Shown here: positions 11,647 to 24,800 of the stretch, piece by piece
Numbering within the stretch: position 1 is the stretch's first letter
Layout: each line of letters begins with the position of its first letter
Notes under the pieces: generated by a model
What the model saw: the letters and a program-made list of their open reading frames with translations, nothing else
Told to the model about the DNA's origin: nothing
The model's database searches: none
Translations under genes and position numbers: made by a program
Assembly (NCBI GenBank): GCA_963971405.1
Contig: OZ020489.1
Coordinates: 13,330,001-13,394,000 of the forward strand
DNA length: 64,000 bases
From: Psococerastis gibbosa
Taxonomy: Eukaryota > Arthropoda > Insecta > Psocodea > Psocidae
Direction of reading: 5' to 3'

Positions 11647-12239
11647 CCCATTGCCCGGCACGATAGGCCTACCCGCTGAGCTAGAATTAGAAAAAACTTT
11701 TCGCCTTATAAGTTATCCTTCTTCCATAGGCATCAGAGGAGTAAAGTTTTAGAATTATGGCGGGGGCAAAACTAAGTAGACCTTATGACGTCATCAGGCA
11801 GGATAAGGAAAAATTGAAAATATAAGAGCAAAATAGTAGGGTTTTACGCATTTTAATAGTAGTAAAGTATAGCTGTAGATTTTACAAAGCTATAAAAAAG
11901 GAATGCCTATATTAATATTGCTGCAAAGGGGACCATGAAGTAGAAACTAGCACGTCCTACAATGCTCGAGGCTGGGGGGGCAAAGCCCCCCCAAAAGGAG
12001 CTGGGGGGGGGGAAAGTTGGACTGTGCCCCCCCTCCCCAACTTTACGCCCCTGATAGGCATAACTGCGTAATCGTAAACAGGGGAGGCTCGGTATGGCCT
12101 GTCCACCCCAAATAACGGTTCAGATGTCTATTTCGGGACCAAAATATTTGCAATCAACTTGCAGTTTGACACATAAGGTCAAAAGGAACCCCCTTCCATT
12201 TTTTTGGCAAAGTCAATTTTCTCGTGAAAGTTCCAACAG

Positions 12240-12475
12240 TAGAGCCATGTAGCGTAGTGGTACGGACTCTGACTTTCACACGAAAGGTTGTTGGTTCGAG
12301 TCCCACACTGGCTACATTTTCTGGCCATGCTTCGGAGGGCATGTAAAGCAGGCGGTCCCGGGCCTTCCTATTTGAGTGTAAAAGAGGGCTTTATAGCCCT
12401 AACACCACTAGGTAGGCTTAGTAATAGAAACAATAAAAAGTCCTTATTTATTTATTTATTTATAAAGGAGGTATC
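12240..12475 (+). mobile_element. tRNA-Glu-derived SINE
   Basis: Near-complete copy with tctgactttcacacgaaagg, B box GGTTCGAGTCCC, body, and tttatttatttattta tail. Confidence 0.8.
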
Positions 12476-13179
12476 GTAGACTAGAAAAAAATATTCCTCT
12501 CTACAATTTGGTGTGCATGATGTGGCCGTCAATACCGCCATGAGCCTCAGTTATTGAACTTGAATCTCATCTATAACTCTACGATTGAAAGTTTATGAGG
12601 AGTTTGACTTGGAACAAAAAACGGAAAATGGAGAGGTCCATTGGTTTTCAGCTAAAACAAAGGACACTACCTAATTCAGTGCCGTGGCCTGGCCATGCCA
12701 CTTAATACTGACATGTCAATTTACCTTCGCACATAATTTAGGCGACTCTTTTGTCCAGTCATGATGATAGAGTATTATTTTGTAATAAAATATGTGTAGA
12801 ACAGAGGGACATATATAGGTAAATTTAAGAGAGAGGGGGATTTCTTGGCCTTCTGTGGGCATGACTTTCTTTTATTGCTCCCGTATAATTTGCTGATCCT
12901 TGGCAATTTAGTCGTACCTTGGCCCCTTCAGTTACTCCCTATATCCCGGCAGTTAATAGATATGTTCATTGTCGCATTTGCGGGACCGCCTTCATGGTTA
13001 ATAATTTTACTATACTGTATCGCAGCAAATATAAATATTTAATATACTGTATATACAGTGTATTATATAGTATGTATATACCGGTGTTTTAAATAACGCC
13101 ATAGCATTAGGCTTCCACCATCAGCAGCCCAATACAACACATAATCTGGTGAACATCTGCTACTGACGAGGGCCGGCCG

Positions 13180-13758
13180 TAGGGATCCAAATTTTTACAA
13201 ATGTATCGATTCTTGTATCGATACCGGTACTGAATGGTAGGTATTAATACTGGTATTGTATTGAATAAAAAATATCGATACCATGAGGTATTGGTATCGA
13301 ATGGAATGCCAGCTCGCAGGGGTGCATCCATGGACCCATATCAAGGGGCCTTTGAAAAATTCTGGTAACTTCTGTTAATAAATAAATAAATATTCTAAAA
13401 TAACTATTAACTATAATGTTAGACGCATATGACTAAAAATAGCTTAAATTCAATATAAAAAAAACTGGGGAATTGCAAATTATAATTTCTAAACAATCAG
13501 GCGCGCAAAATTATCCTAGGGCAACCTCTATACTTCGCTTACTAAAGAACACTCACACAGCAGGTTGGTGACTATTTTGAATATTAAAAAAAAAGTAGTG
13601 GGAAAAAGTTTAGTTGTGTGTTAGGTATTATTGGATTCAATACCAGCAAATAGGTATCGATACCTGCAAGTATTGGATGTAAAGTATCGGGTATCAATAC
13701 CAGTGGTAAAGAAAAGTATCGATACTAGTATTATATCAGTAGTATCGTTGGATCCCTA
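13180..13758. mobile_element. Non-autonomous hAT transposon, 579 bp
   Basis: Inverted ends TAGGGATCCAA / TTGGATCCCTA are flanked by perfect 8-bp duplications gccggccg (13172-13179 and 13759-13766). Both subterminal regions are crowded with variants of GGTATCGATACC in both orientations, as in hAT elements whose transposase binds subterminal repeats. No transposase ORF. Confidence 0.85.
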
Positions 13759-14689
13759 GCCGGCCGGGCACGTCTTAAGGTGTTTTCCGTCCATTTCTTC
13801 CCGGTGGATTCACAGTAGCAAGGTTAGTAGATATGGAAATTGTGTCTAGTGGTTAGGGTACGATATGAGTTAAGAAGCCCGATTCATCATGGGGAAGAAA
13901 AATTAATATTAAATCCAATTGATAGCTAGGGAGGATCCCACGAACGCTTGTAAAGTCTCGGTAAGGTACATTGCACGGCACCACCATGAAGAAGATTGAA
14001 GATTGAGGTCATTATTTTTTAATGGGCTTTTAATGAACGTATACCACCTACTTCAGGGGCCTAATTGATTAAACCTTGCACAGCCAATAACCTCATTGAT
14101 TTTTTATTGGCGACTGTACAGATAAGGGACCGAGTGTGAGCCGGGATGAGCAAAAATTAAAGTTTCTGTGCAGGGCACTCTTTTGATTTGGGGTGGGGAA
14201 AAAGGCCATCTTCGATGGGAGGCATTTACAGAAGACCGAATGAATTTTGGCTGAAAAACTTCTACTCATCTCTGATGTCCACCCACACCAGTTACTATAG
14301 GGATATTGTGCAACAATAGGCATGCTTACCATTGACACAATTTAACGGGCGTTAGCGAGAATTACCAAAGCCATAATAGTGAGAATCGAAAATAAAACGG
14401 GCATGACAAGCCAACGAGGCGATGGTTTAGGCCTAACGGCTAGTACAGGGTTATCTTTTTTGACTTCGGGTATTGTCAGCAGCATGCCCTGCATTCGTGT
14501 TATACCTACACGTGAAAGTATATTGTTGGGGTTGGGGGTGGACAGAGGCTGGTGGGTTATTTTAATATATTACCACCCTCCTCAAGCCGCAAACTTATAA
14601 AAGTAGTCCGAAGGAAAATTCCTAAAAAATTCAAGCTTTCTTCAGAAGCGGTATAATAATATTAAAAAAATAATAAATAGTGTATAATA

Positions 14690-14905
14690 AATAATAGAGG
14701 CTTTTTGTTCTATTACTAAGCCAAGCTAGCGGAGTAAGTGCCCTAAAGCCCTCTCTTACACTCAACTAGGAAGACCCGGGACCACCTGCTTTACATGCCC
14801 TCAGAAGCATGGCCAGAAAATGTAGCAAGTGCGGGACTAAAACCAACAACCTTTCGGGTGAAAGTCAGAGTCTTTACCACTACTCTACATGTCCTGAAGT
14901 TATCG
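14690..14905 (-). mobile_element. tRNA-Glu-derived SINE
   Basis: Reverse-strand copy; B box decayed (gggactaaaacc), body intact to the Pol III-like tail. Confidence 0.75.
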
Positions 14906-15799
14906 AACAATTAGGGCGGAGCGCATTGACTATTAACACAACAGACAATGTATAAGTTCAACTAACCCTTTGTTAAACATAGTACTATAGTAAATACTCA
15001 CGTGGAGACGTGACACGATGGTGGCGGTGTAATGCAGACTGATTTGTCCAGGCTTTAATGGCCTATCCCGAGCTTGGCGGCTATGTAAACCTGGACCTAC
15101 GATAGGTAAAGCATTCGGCTGGGTACCTGAGAGGGGATTATTAGGCTGGCAAAAAAACAACAACAACTGATGGACAATGCAGGAACGTCGACTGAAATTT
15201 TGAGCCCCGCGGTATTGAAAATTCTAATAGTCGTTCAATCCTTGTGAGTTAAGGGCGCGTTCGCGATACATCCTATAGTATAATATTGACGTGTCTAACT
15301 GGTATCTGGGGATGCCAACTGCAGATATATACATATGTAATATAAGCCGTAGATAATATAAACATTAAGTTTCGGCTGCAATACTTATGTACTTACGAGA
15401 TAAGCAATTTTATAATTTTATGGAATTATTTTGATATATTACTTCCTAATGTGTATATTTTAGACTCTGCATCTGAATATGCAGATATTCTTATTCTATT
15501 ATTATTATTATTATTATTATGCATAGTAGTGGGAAATTGACTTGCTCTGTAATAAGGTTAAAGGGTGAACTAAATATTATGGTTCCAAATTCCATAGTAT
15601 TGTCTGACTGACGAAACAAGGACAGAGAGCAGCTTGGGGAGATTCAAGGCAGCCTGCCATCAATTTCTGGGGAATGTTGTGTGCGAGTAAATGAGTGAGT
15701 GCATGAATTTTTCTTTTCTTATGTTGTTTAGGCTATCTTTTTTTTTTTACAGGAAAACTATCTTTGTTCAAAAAATTTAATGTAAACAAAAAATTGTGC

Positions 15800-15948
15800 A
15801 GGTTAGCTGGAAGAGTAGCCCTTCGGGGCTGAAGCTCGCCTGATAATAAAGACGATATTTCATTTCATTTCATTTCATTTCATTTCATTTCATTTCATTT
15901 CATTTCATTTCATTTCATTTCATTTCATTTCATTTCATTTCATTTCAT
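15800..15948 (+). repeat. SINE-like tail with (CATTT)n expansion
   Basis: Contains agtagcccttcggggct, the reverse complement of which occurs in every unit of the 346-bp satellite. Followed by ~18 CATTT pentamers (15857-15948). Confidence 0.75.
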
Positions 15949-16034
15949 ATTTTTTATTGTTAAAAAAAAGATGAGAATGAGTATGGAATGCATTTCTCCA
16001 AGACAATATGCAGTATATATGCACATTACAATAG

Positions 16035-16190
16035 AATTATTATCGCTGGCCTTTATTTGCATACAAACTATTATATAAATGTATACGAATACCCTCTTCA
16101 GCCGCCTCTGTTGTAAGTAATACCTGTGTTGAGTTACGACAAGTTTCCGATAGCATAGTGTGACTCGCACAAGTTCGAACAAGCTAGGTA
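16035..16190 (-). repeat. Short interspersed repeat (family of 1500-1665)
   Basis: Older, more diverged minus-strand copy: tttgcatacaaac, cctcttcag, gttacgacaagt landmarks preserved. Confidence 0.4.
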
Positions 16191-16663
16191 CTACTATGCA
16201 TGGCCGGGCCCAGAGGGGTGGTCTGAGGGGTCCGGACCCCCCCCCCCCCGAAATATATATTTTTTAAATATAAACCTGTGTTGAATTTATTTGATTTTGA
16301 ACACTGGATAGAATGGACTTTCATTAATAATATTATAGATTATTGAGATTTGAGACTGCCAGTCAGGCTAAGTGTGGGCCGAGTCCTGGTTACCTCCGAT
16401 TTAATAATAAATAAATACTTTTTGTTCTATTACTATAAAGCTATAAAGCTCTCTCTTACTCTCAACTAGCAAGGTGTGACTTTACTTTACTTTATACTAT
16501 GTATCGGAATCCACTATAATCAGTACCTCCACCCTATCAATCAACTTCCTTTCTCCCTGTCTGCAGTGTCCCGATAAGCACATAATATTTTTTTTCATTC
16601 AATCCTTAGTCATTACGGCACAGGTCTGCGTCCCACCGGTATGGCGGAGTGAATATACCCAAG

Positions 16664-16800
16664 GCCGTAGCCACAGGGGGTCCAGGGGGTCCGGACTGTA
16701 CACTAGATAGAATGGAGTTATAAATATGTTTAGGTTACCTCACGTCACGTGACGTCAGATCGACCCCCCCCCCCCGAAAAACATTTCTGGCTATGGCCTT
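16664..16800. mobile_element. hAT-type MITE
   Basis: Inverted ends caaggccgtagcca / tggctatggccttg. Carries a 13-C run and gtgacgtcag, both shared with the copy at 17116-17277. Confidence 0.65.
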
Positions 16801-17115
16801 GAAAATACCCGTAGCCTACGTAAAGATCCCTGTATCTTGTACCAAAATATAAAAAAAAACGTTTTATATACTCCAGGACTCGGGAGTGAAGTCTATAATT
16901 TAGAAGTATTTCGGACATTTTGGGCTATATAGACCAACGCGTAGCCGTCAGATGTCCCCGGCTCGAATCACGTTGTGTGTTCTAACCAACCATGTTTACA
17001 ATATTAGTCGACCTCTCACTCTTGGGAGGGGTATGCAACCGCACGTTCTTCTCCTTACTAAAAGGCATGTAGGTACTTTGGGGTCAGGCTGAATTTTCAA
17101 ACAATCTTCGCCTCT

Positions 17116-17277
17116 ATCAAGACCGTAGCCGAAGGTTGGTACAGGAGGTCCGGACATCTCCCGAAATATTTGCAGTGTGCTCTAGATAGAATAGCGTTGT
17201 AAATATATTGAGGTTACCTCACCTCCGGTGACGTCAGACGGGCCCCTCACGAATAAAATTTCTGGCTACTGCCTTGC
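17116..17277. mobile_element. hAT-type MITE, diverged copy
   Basis: Ends caagaccgtagcc / ggctactgccttg. Interior taaatatattgaggttacct matches the 16.7-kb copy. Confidence 0.6.
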
Positions 17278-17464
17278 CCTCCATTCTCCACGTGCATTCA
17301 GGCAAAAAATTCATTCTAATTAGAAGCAATGATTAAGTACCCGTAGAATTGGTAAACGAACTTCACTTTATACTACTCACTATACTTACCTACTTATATC
17401 TTATACTTATTATATCACTATAATGGTCTGAAAAATTTAGAAATCACCTGTGGACGGTACTGTC

Positions 17465-17712
17465 CAAGCACGTAGCCAGGATTTTATTTTGGGAGGGCAT
17501 TGAACACCCCCAGTAAAACGGTGGGTCCACCCCCCCCCCTCCCGGAAATTTTTAAGTATTTACATGCAAAAACACACAGTTTTAAGTGTTGTTAGAGGGA
17601 GAAAAAAATGCAGGTGAAACATCAAGCAGAACAATGCAAGGAATTTTTTTCTTTTTTTCACATTTCAGGGGGGGCTACAGCCCCCAAAGCCCCCTCCCTG
17701 GCTACGTGCCTG
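17465..17712. mobile_element. hAT-type MITE, 248 bp
   Basis: Inverted ends CAAGCACGTAGCCAGG / CCTGGCTACGTGCCTG with perfect 8-bp duplication gtactgtc on both sides. Confidence 0.85.
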
Positions 17713-18001
17713 GTACTGTCTGTTTATTGTACGTCTACATAAACCTGAACCTAGCTAATTTTGTCGGTATAGTATACCTGAGAGAAGAGTATAGTGTTGG
17801 CATTATTCCAAAATGTCAATAAATTGATAAACCACATTGTAAAATACATTTTATTGCCATAGACATCACGCTTCTGTTTTATTAACAATAGGACAACTCG
17901 GCTGCATCATAATATCTACTACGTATTGTGAGACTAAAGGGTGCGTTTGAAGTATAGTCGGTAAACCGTCCATTAGTAACTTTGTAGGTATAAGTGTTCA
18001 G

Positions 18002-18178
18002 CAATAAGGCCGTAGCCAGGATTTTTTTTTTGGGGGGGGGTTAGAAATTTCATTGGGTATTATATAGTGGTTTTTATTTTTCCTCTTAAAATCTGATTCT
18101 ATCTAGTATGAAGCCATTTCATTTCGGGGGGGGGGGGGGGTGTTTGAACCCCATGAACCCCCCTTGGCTACGGCCTTG
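18002..18178. mobile_element. hAT-type MITE, 177 bp
   Basis: Inverted ends around GGCCGTAGCCAGG / CTTGGCTACGGCC with perfect 8-bp duplication gtgttcag at 17994-18001 and 18179-18186. Two long G runs inside. Confidence 0.85.
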
Positions 18179-18479
18179 GTGTTCAGCTATATCCATCATT
18201 TGGTATGGAGAGATCCATATCATATGTTGAACCAAGCTGTTGACAGTGGCGGATTAAACAAAACGTTTTGGGAGGGAGGATGGCAATTTGAAGCTTTGTT
18301 ATTACTAGATAGTAAAAGAAAAAAACGTGGCAATAAATAGACACTTGATTGACATTTTCGCGCCAATTCCTTCTTTTTATTTTTTAAAACTAATGTGCGA
18401 AATTATTTGTTTACTCTTTGTGATAGAAAAGGTTTTTTTTATAGCTTTGAGTGTTTTAGGGGGTGGGGGTGACCGCCAC

Positions 18480-18745
18480 TGGCTGTTGAGAACAGAATCG
18501 GTGTATCTGAGATGTGGATATAAAGACGAATGCTGTGAAAATGTTAAAGAGATCATTTCCCTAATGAAGTAATTTATATTGTAAGCCTACTCAATTTTTT
18601 TTTCTCAACATTTGCACTTTTTTGGACTTTTAGGTTTGTTCGCTTATTAATGATTTATTTATTTATTTAATGTCGAGGTGCTATGGCGAATGGATACAGA
18701 AGCCGAGTTGTTGCTGACGGTTAGGAAAAGGTAACTATGGAGAAT
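18480..18745 (+). mobile_element. LINE 3' scraps
   Basis: Two short pieces (gagaacagaatcggtg near 18490; atacagaagccgagttg near 18695) match the LINE fragments at 60890-61190 and 9345-9500. Confidence 0.45.
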
Positions 18746-18975
18746 GGAGAAAATGAGAAGTGCTATAAATAAATAAATAAATGTATTTATTTCCTTCACC
18801 CATACATAACAAAATAAAATTAAAGTACAATAGTATTAATAATAGTACAAAAGTAGTAGAAGTATATTGCTAGTATATATAGAGTACAGAGAAAGGTAGG
18901 GACCCTGTAAATAAATATGTGATGGGCCCCAATTTAATACTGTTTCATACATGATGGTGCGAATAATGCGAATTT

Positions 18976-19370
18976 TTATTTTATTTGATATATACAGTAC
19001 TGCATGTAATAATGTGAAATAACATATAATATGCGGACTAAAGTTAACAAAAACTTTTTAATAACAAAACTACATAACTTATTATTGCACAGTATTGATT
19101 TTATGTTCTTAGCATACTGGTTAAGGTGGTGTTTAGTGAGAAGATATGGCGACATTTTTAGTGACAAAGGAAGATTGTTGCTGTATAACATTACTGACTG
19201 ATACAAATGAGATTGTTTAAAATGTTCAGTATTAGGTCGAGGAACAATAAAGTTACGGCCAATCTCTTGTCTAGTCCCCCTACCATGGCGTATTAAATTT
19301 GCATTTTGAAACGATTTGATTTTATACAGTAGTAACTGCCGTTCGTAAGTCAGCCGTAAAGATGGCACTC
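18976..19370 (-). mobile_element. LINE polymerase C-terminal fragment (jockey/CR1-like)
   Basis: Minus strand reads NFIVPRPNTEHFKQSHLYQS, VMLYSNNLPLSLK and on to a stop, the pattern seen at the ends of many non-LTR polymerases. Its 3' side (18781-18800) is TAAA-rich. Confidence 0.6.
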
Positions 19371-19754
19371 CAAGTTCTTGGAACAGGCCGGCTGAGGGGT
19401 AGCGGAGTGGTCTTCACATGGCAGTTCGAATACGCAATCTCAGCGCAGGGAAGCTGTCTTTTCTTTCTACTGAAACCAATGAAGCCGTCAGTGTATAAGG
19501 TCGGAGTCAGTTCAATGTGAGCAGGTATAGTAATGTACCAGGTACCAATGTTGTTATTGTTGACTTCCGCGGAAGTTCCGGCGGGACACACTTTCGTTAG
19601 GTACCGGTATATACGATTTTTCCTCGTTGTAGCTAGCTTAAGTTCGCGCGAACAGCCCTTCAGACTTCAGAGGACTCGATGGATAGGATCATGGGAATGA
19701 AGAGATTATAATAGAGACTCCGTGTATAACCTATCCAATGGATCCATAATGGAT

Positions 19755-20105
19755 TCATAAGATAGTAAAAAATTAATTTAATATAACTCAACTTGTCTAC
19801 AAACAAAATTACTTTTTAAACTTACATACAACTTGTGACCTCCCCCCCCCCCCCATAAATTTTCCACTGGAACCGCTCTTGAATCTATATCATGAAATTG
19901 ATTGGTATATGCAGACAACACAAATTCTTCAAATGGGGTCATGACCCCCTGACCTCCCCCCTAAATAAGTAAATTCATTAGATAGTAAAACAATTAATTT
20001 AACCAAACTCAAAAAAAAAAATTCTTTTTAAACTTACATACAACTTGTGTATAAATTTTCCGCTAGATCCGCTCTTGAATCTACCATGAAATTGATAGGT
20101 CTACG
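19755..20105. repeat. Two-copy tandem duplication, ~220-bp spacing
   Basis: agatagtaaaa...aacttacatacaacttgtg and ccgctcttgaatct appear twice, at ~19758-19905 and ~19980-20125. The left copy also has a 14-C run inserted. Confidence 0.65.
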
Positions 20106-20129
20106 CAGCGAGCGCAATTTCTTCAATTT

Positions 20130-21600
20130 TCATAACCTTAAAGTTGATTGCATGTTTGACATAACCTGTGGGCGGGCCAGCCCCATCTAACGTGGCCTTT
20201 ATAAATGTAGCATTGAGTCTATTTGTTTGGTCTTTAAAAAAATCCCCGCTGAAATTAGTGTATCTGCAGCTCTAGCACCAACGTATAAGAATTACTTCCT
20301 AGTGAATTAATTAAACACAGCTTTAAAACTACCTACCTAATGCGCATGTTTAGAAACAAAATATAATTCATTCTAAAGTTCCGCCTACGTCTGGCATATG
20401 GAACAATGAAGAGCTACTTTTCTCCGTTGACAAACTATTTGTCAATTATAACTTTTCCGCGTAACTTCCCGTAGGTCAATTTACGTTCTGAGGTTTATTT
20501 AAATACCGTAGGCATTCCACTAAATTATAGGACTATGACATAGGTTTGTTTGTATTTGAGTCAGCTGATAGGATAAAATTAAAATTATTTTATTTATTAG
20601 GCTATGTATCAATAGCTCATTAAATACGGTCTTAAGTTCAGTCCACGATTTCTGCGGTACAAGAGTTTCGTAATTAGGCATTTTAAACCGTTAATTGCAT
20701 ACCCAAGAAATTGCAGAAACAGGACTTTCTCTGTGGACCTGTGGTACGGTAAGTCGGTAACATTCATTGAGTATTACAATATTGAAGGCAGACATTTCAA
20801 GAAATTTTACGGTTTTAACGATTAATTTTGCCGAAATTAATAAATAATTCATGGCCACAAATACATTAATTAAAATAATAATAGCCTACATGTAACATCA
20901 ATGATTGTGTAAAAGTTAAAAATCCAATTTATATTTTTCCTTTTACTCTAAAATAATTAATAACTTTAATCGAATATTAGTGCATAATTTTGAGGAATGT
21001 TCTACTTTTTTTAAGAACGTTTTTTTCAAAATAGGTACCATGATAAAAAGTAAATCAGTAACATAATTGCATAACCAGGAAATACTAGGAGTAAGTATTA
21101 AAAAAAACTGTTTATGGTAAATTATTGTTTCTTATTCCGCTTAAATAAATATTTGGTACCTCACATTTGTATGTACAATAATACCAGTGCCATATTTGCA
21201 TCCTGTACGAGGGGATCGAATATTTAATAATTTGTATAATCCTATTGTAGGCCTACTTGTGTATCGAATTGTTCTACACAATCAAATATTAATCCTTCCC
21301 TTCATCGTCCCTTTTAGGATATTATATTCAATAACACCAACATTTGGCAATAAACCTTGAAATTAAGCATGGTGCTGAATTAAAGTACTTAAGTGTTTTT
21401 CTCGCCTAGCTGCCTAAAATTGTTATTTTACGTTGATGAGAAAAAATTTCAATATTATTATCAACTAACAAACAAATAATATTTCAGAAGCCATTTCAGA
21501 ATGTTGAAAATCATAAACATGTTCAAGCCTTGACAAAATTGCATTTTTATTCTTATCAAAGTTTATAGATTTTAAATTTGGCGCGTAAATGCGGATAATA
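20130..21600. other. No recognisable feature upstream of GRAF
   Basis: AT-rich unique-looking sequence without repeats I recognise. The GRAF promoter and leader presumably lie at its right end (about 21600-21815), where GC content rises, but I see no clear core-promoter motif. Confidence 0.5.
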
Positions 21601-21778
21601 GGCGACAGCAGCGTTCCTACTGGAAAGTCATTGAACGTATTAGTTTATGTCCGACTTTCGTGTTTATATCGTAGCGTTTTGTGTTCGGGTGTGTTTCTTC
21701 GCATTTATCTGTCAAATCGTGTGATTTTTAAGTAACTCGGGAGTTTTTACGTTGTGTGCGCGGGCTAAATAACCTAAA

Positions 21779-21796
21779 ATGTACCTTAATTTTTAA
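21779..21796 (+). promoter_or_regulatory. Short upstream ORF in the presumed GRAF 5' leader
   Basis: ATG, four sense codons and TAA, ending 19 bases before the GRAF start codon. The context AAAATG is fair. Such uORFs can dampen translation. Its presence in the mRNA is assumed: the transcription start has not been located, and it must lie upstream of 21779. Confidence 0.3.
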
Positions 21797-21815
21797 ATCA
21801 ACAGCATCATTTGCC

Positions 21816-24800
21816 ATGGATACATTGGAATTTTCGGAGTGTCTCGTCGACTCGCCGTTCTTCCGCGAAAAAATCCATTCTCATGAGAAAGAAATTGAAA
21901 GAACCAGTCACCAGATAAAACAGCTGGTAAAAGAAGTCAAGGATTTACTTATTGCTGCCAAAAGTAAGTTACTTTTGCCGCTTGCTATAGTTTTATTATA
22001 CTTTTCGGTTGATGTCACCTGTTGACTGAAGTTTGAGACGTAAACAAATGCACATGACTTCATTTGTTTATACTGAAACCATAAATTCTGGATAGTAGTG
22101 AAACTAATGCCTAAAATTGTGATTTGGAAATGATTGAGATATTTTTTCTTGACTTTATAGTAGGCTAGCTTCGTATTTTATGTAAGTCACAGGCTAACCT
22201 AATCAGGAATATAGAAAATAGGTCAAACGTCATTCTTGGTTTGCCCTTGGCGTTGTACCAGACCGATAACCGCTGCGAAACCTTTAAAGGGGAAAGGAAA
22301 GCCAGCAGCTGTCTGCTTCTTCAATCTAGAACTTCTTGATACATAACTACAATTTTTTTACATAATACATAATAATAAGTCCAAAGTCCATAATAAGTCT
22401 AATGAATACAGGTAGGCTTACTATAAATAATTTTTTGTTAAGGACCTACATGGGTTTCTACCGGGTGTGGAGAAGTTTTCAAAAGGTATAGGCAATTTTT
22501 AAAATTAAATTAATGTTTAAAGCAAATTTGCAATTTCGCAAATTCCATGAAATTTGTGCAAATAATTTAAACTAAAAGTTAAGGCAAGCTATTTATTTAT
22601 ATTAGGCATTATAAATGATTATAAAAAAAAGAGCAGGTGCTGGTGGGTTGAAGAGTTGATCTGAAAGACTGGGCAGGTAAGCAGGTGGTTATCATCTATT
22701 CAGGCTCTTCCGCCTCAAATGGTGCAATGCCAGTAGTTTCATCTTAGGAAGATCAGCTGCTTGAAGATCATATTCTGCTTAGGCGCAAATTTCACCGACC
22801 TCGCATTTGATAGTGATCCAGATATTGACGTGGTAGCAGACATTAAAGACAGTTTTTAATGTCTGCTACCACGTCAATATCTGGATCACTATCAAATGCG
22901 AGGTCGGTATAATATGCGCCTTATAATAGAGTCTAAAATATGCCGCTGCTGCATTTCTAAATGGGTGTGTATCATGCATACGCTGCGTAGTAACCACCCA
23001 AAATCACGGAATTGTACTTAACTTAAGCTGGATCTATAGTGTGTTAAAAATTAAGTCCGCTGCAACGACTTCTCTTGACGCAGCCTTTCCTCTTCAGTTT
23101 GGAACGTTCAGCTTCTAAAGGTCTTAACAAATGTCAGAATCTCCCCACCTCTTTTGCGACCTTCTGCCGTCGGGTTCATTTTCCTTTTTCTTATGAACCC
23201 TAATTCCATCCATTCTTCCAACGTGACCCAGCCCTCAGATTCTCCCTGTTTTAATTTCGTTAGTAAGTGATGATCAGCAATAGACAGAAATGTGCATAGT
23301 GCGTTCATCTATTTTACGGGCGCTTATTACACGCTTTAAACAACCACATTATTAGTTGACGTCTCATGACTTGGAGGGGCTTGCACCTGCACGGTCTTTC
23401 CCTGGGAATGCTGGAAGATGACTATGCGGTTGTAAACCCCTCCAGTTTGTGAGAGGTCAGTTTGTGCATCAATCCTGAGACCGTAAAATCGACTTCGATG
23501 GCAAGGTGGTAGCGTGCTTGAACTCGTGCGATACTCTACACGCCATGCGATCGGAGACGTGTCGTAGCTACGGGTACTAACCTACAGAGGCGACTGAAGA
23601 GGTCAATCGGATGCATTCATTAAATTGTTTGCATGCGATTAACCTTTTAAAATATATATATATGTATATGGATGGACTATAACATTGATTTTCCAATGTG
23701 TACATTCCTTCATTACAATGGAGTAAACAATGTGACGTGTCCTTCAACTGCTGGCCGAAGAGTATATTGTGTAGCCTACGCCATTGCGTCGTATGACAGT
23801 GGCCTAGACAATGTAAACCCTACATGGGTGTCAATTGAGCGAAATTTCAGTGGGTGCTGAAGGCAGTTAGAACTCGGTGCGAGGGCGAAAAGGTTAGTGA
23901 TCCCGAGGAAGGCTAGATGGAAGGTCGTTGAGCGTCGGACGTGATGATCATGCTAGTTAATGTATGTGTTACACATTTCTGCTACAAAAATGAAGCAGAT
24001 AAAGTGATATCATACAAGTAGCCAGCGGGTCAATGAAATTAAATACAGTTCTCGTAAAGACAATTGGACACTCCAGTATAAACGTTTTTTATACAAAGTC
24101 AAAACAGCTTTTGGAGAAAGCTTGCATTTTTTATGAGTTCTTTAACTGACACTAACATCTTTGCGGCTGTGGAATAAATAAAAGTCAATAAAAACAACGA
24201 ATTTTGGGGTGCTCATTTTCTACGTCTTCCTCTTAAGAGCGCACATCTCGTAGGAAATTGACAGCCAAAAATTTGTTGTTTTTATTGACTTTTTAATTTT
24301 TTTTTAATTAACAAAGCAAGTCATTAAAGATTTGGCTTATGGAAGTTGTAGAAGACTACTTCATGCATCTTATAAGAGGAAATATTAAATTTTTGGTACC
24401 TTAGTTCTGTCATAAATACCAGATAGGACTAAAATTTCGCTTATTCTGGGGTTTTTGGAAGAACTACTAAACTGAAAAGTAAAAATACCCGATTATATGA
24501 TGCACAAAGTAGTCTTCTACAACTTAGATGAACCAAATTTTTAATATCTTGCTGAGTTAATTAAATAAAAAATGACAAGTATTTAATTTTGGGGTTCCAA
24601 TTTTCTACGTAGCACGTATCCTCTTAATCTAAATTTTCATTTTATTCCATGTATAGGAAAATCACTGTATGCTCCTGCACAACAACTGTCTGTAGATGAG
24701 AATCAAGTGATCATGGTTGCATTGGTCGTTGTTTTCTCTTTCTTAGCCCCGGGGCAAGTCAACTTGCTTGCAACGCGGGGCATCTCTGTGGCATGGGGAC

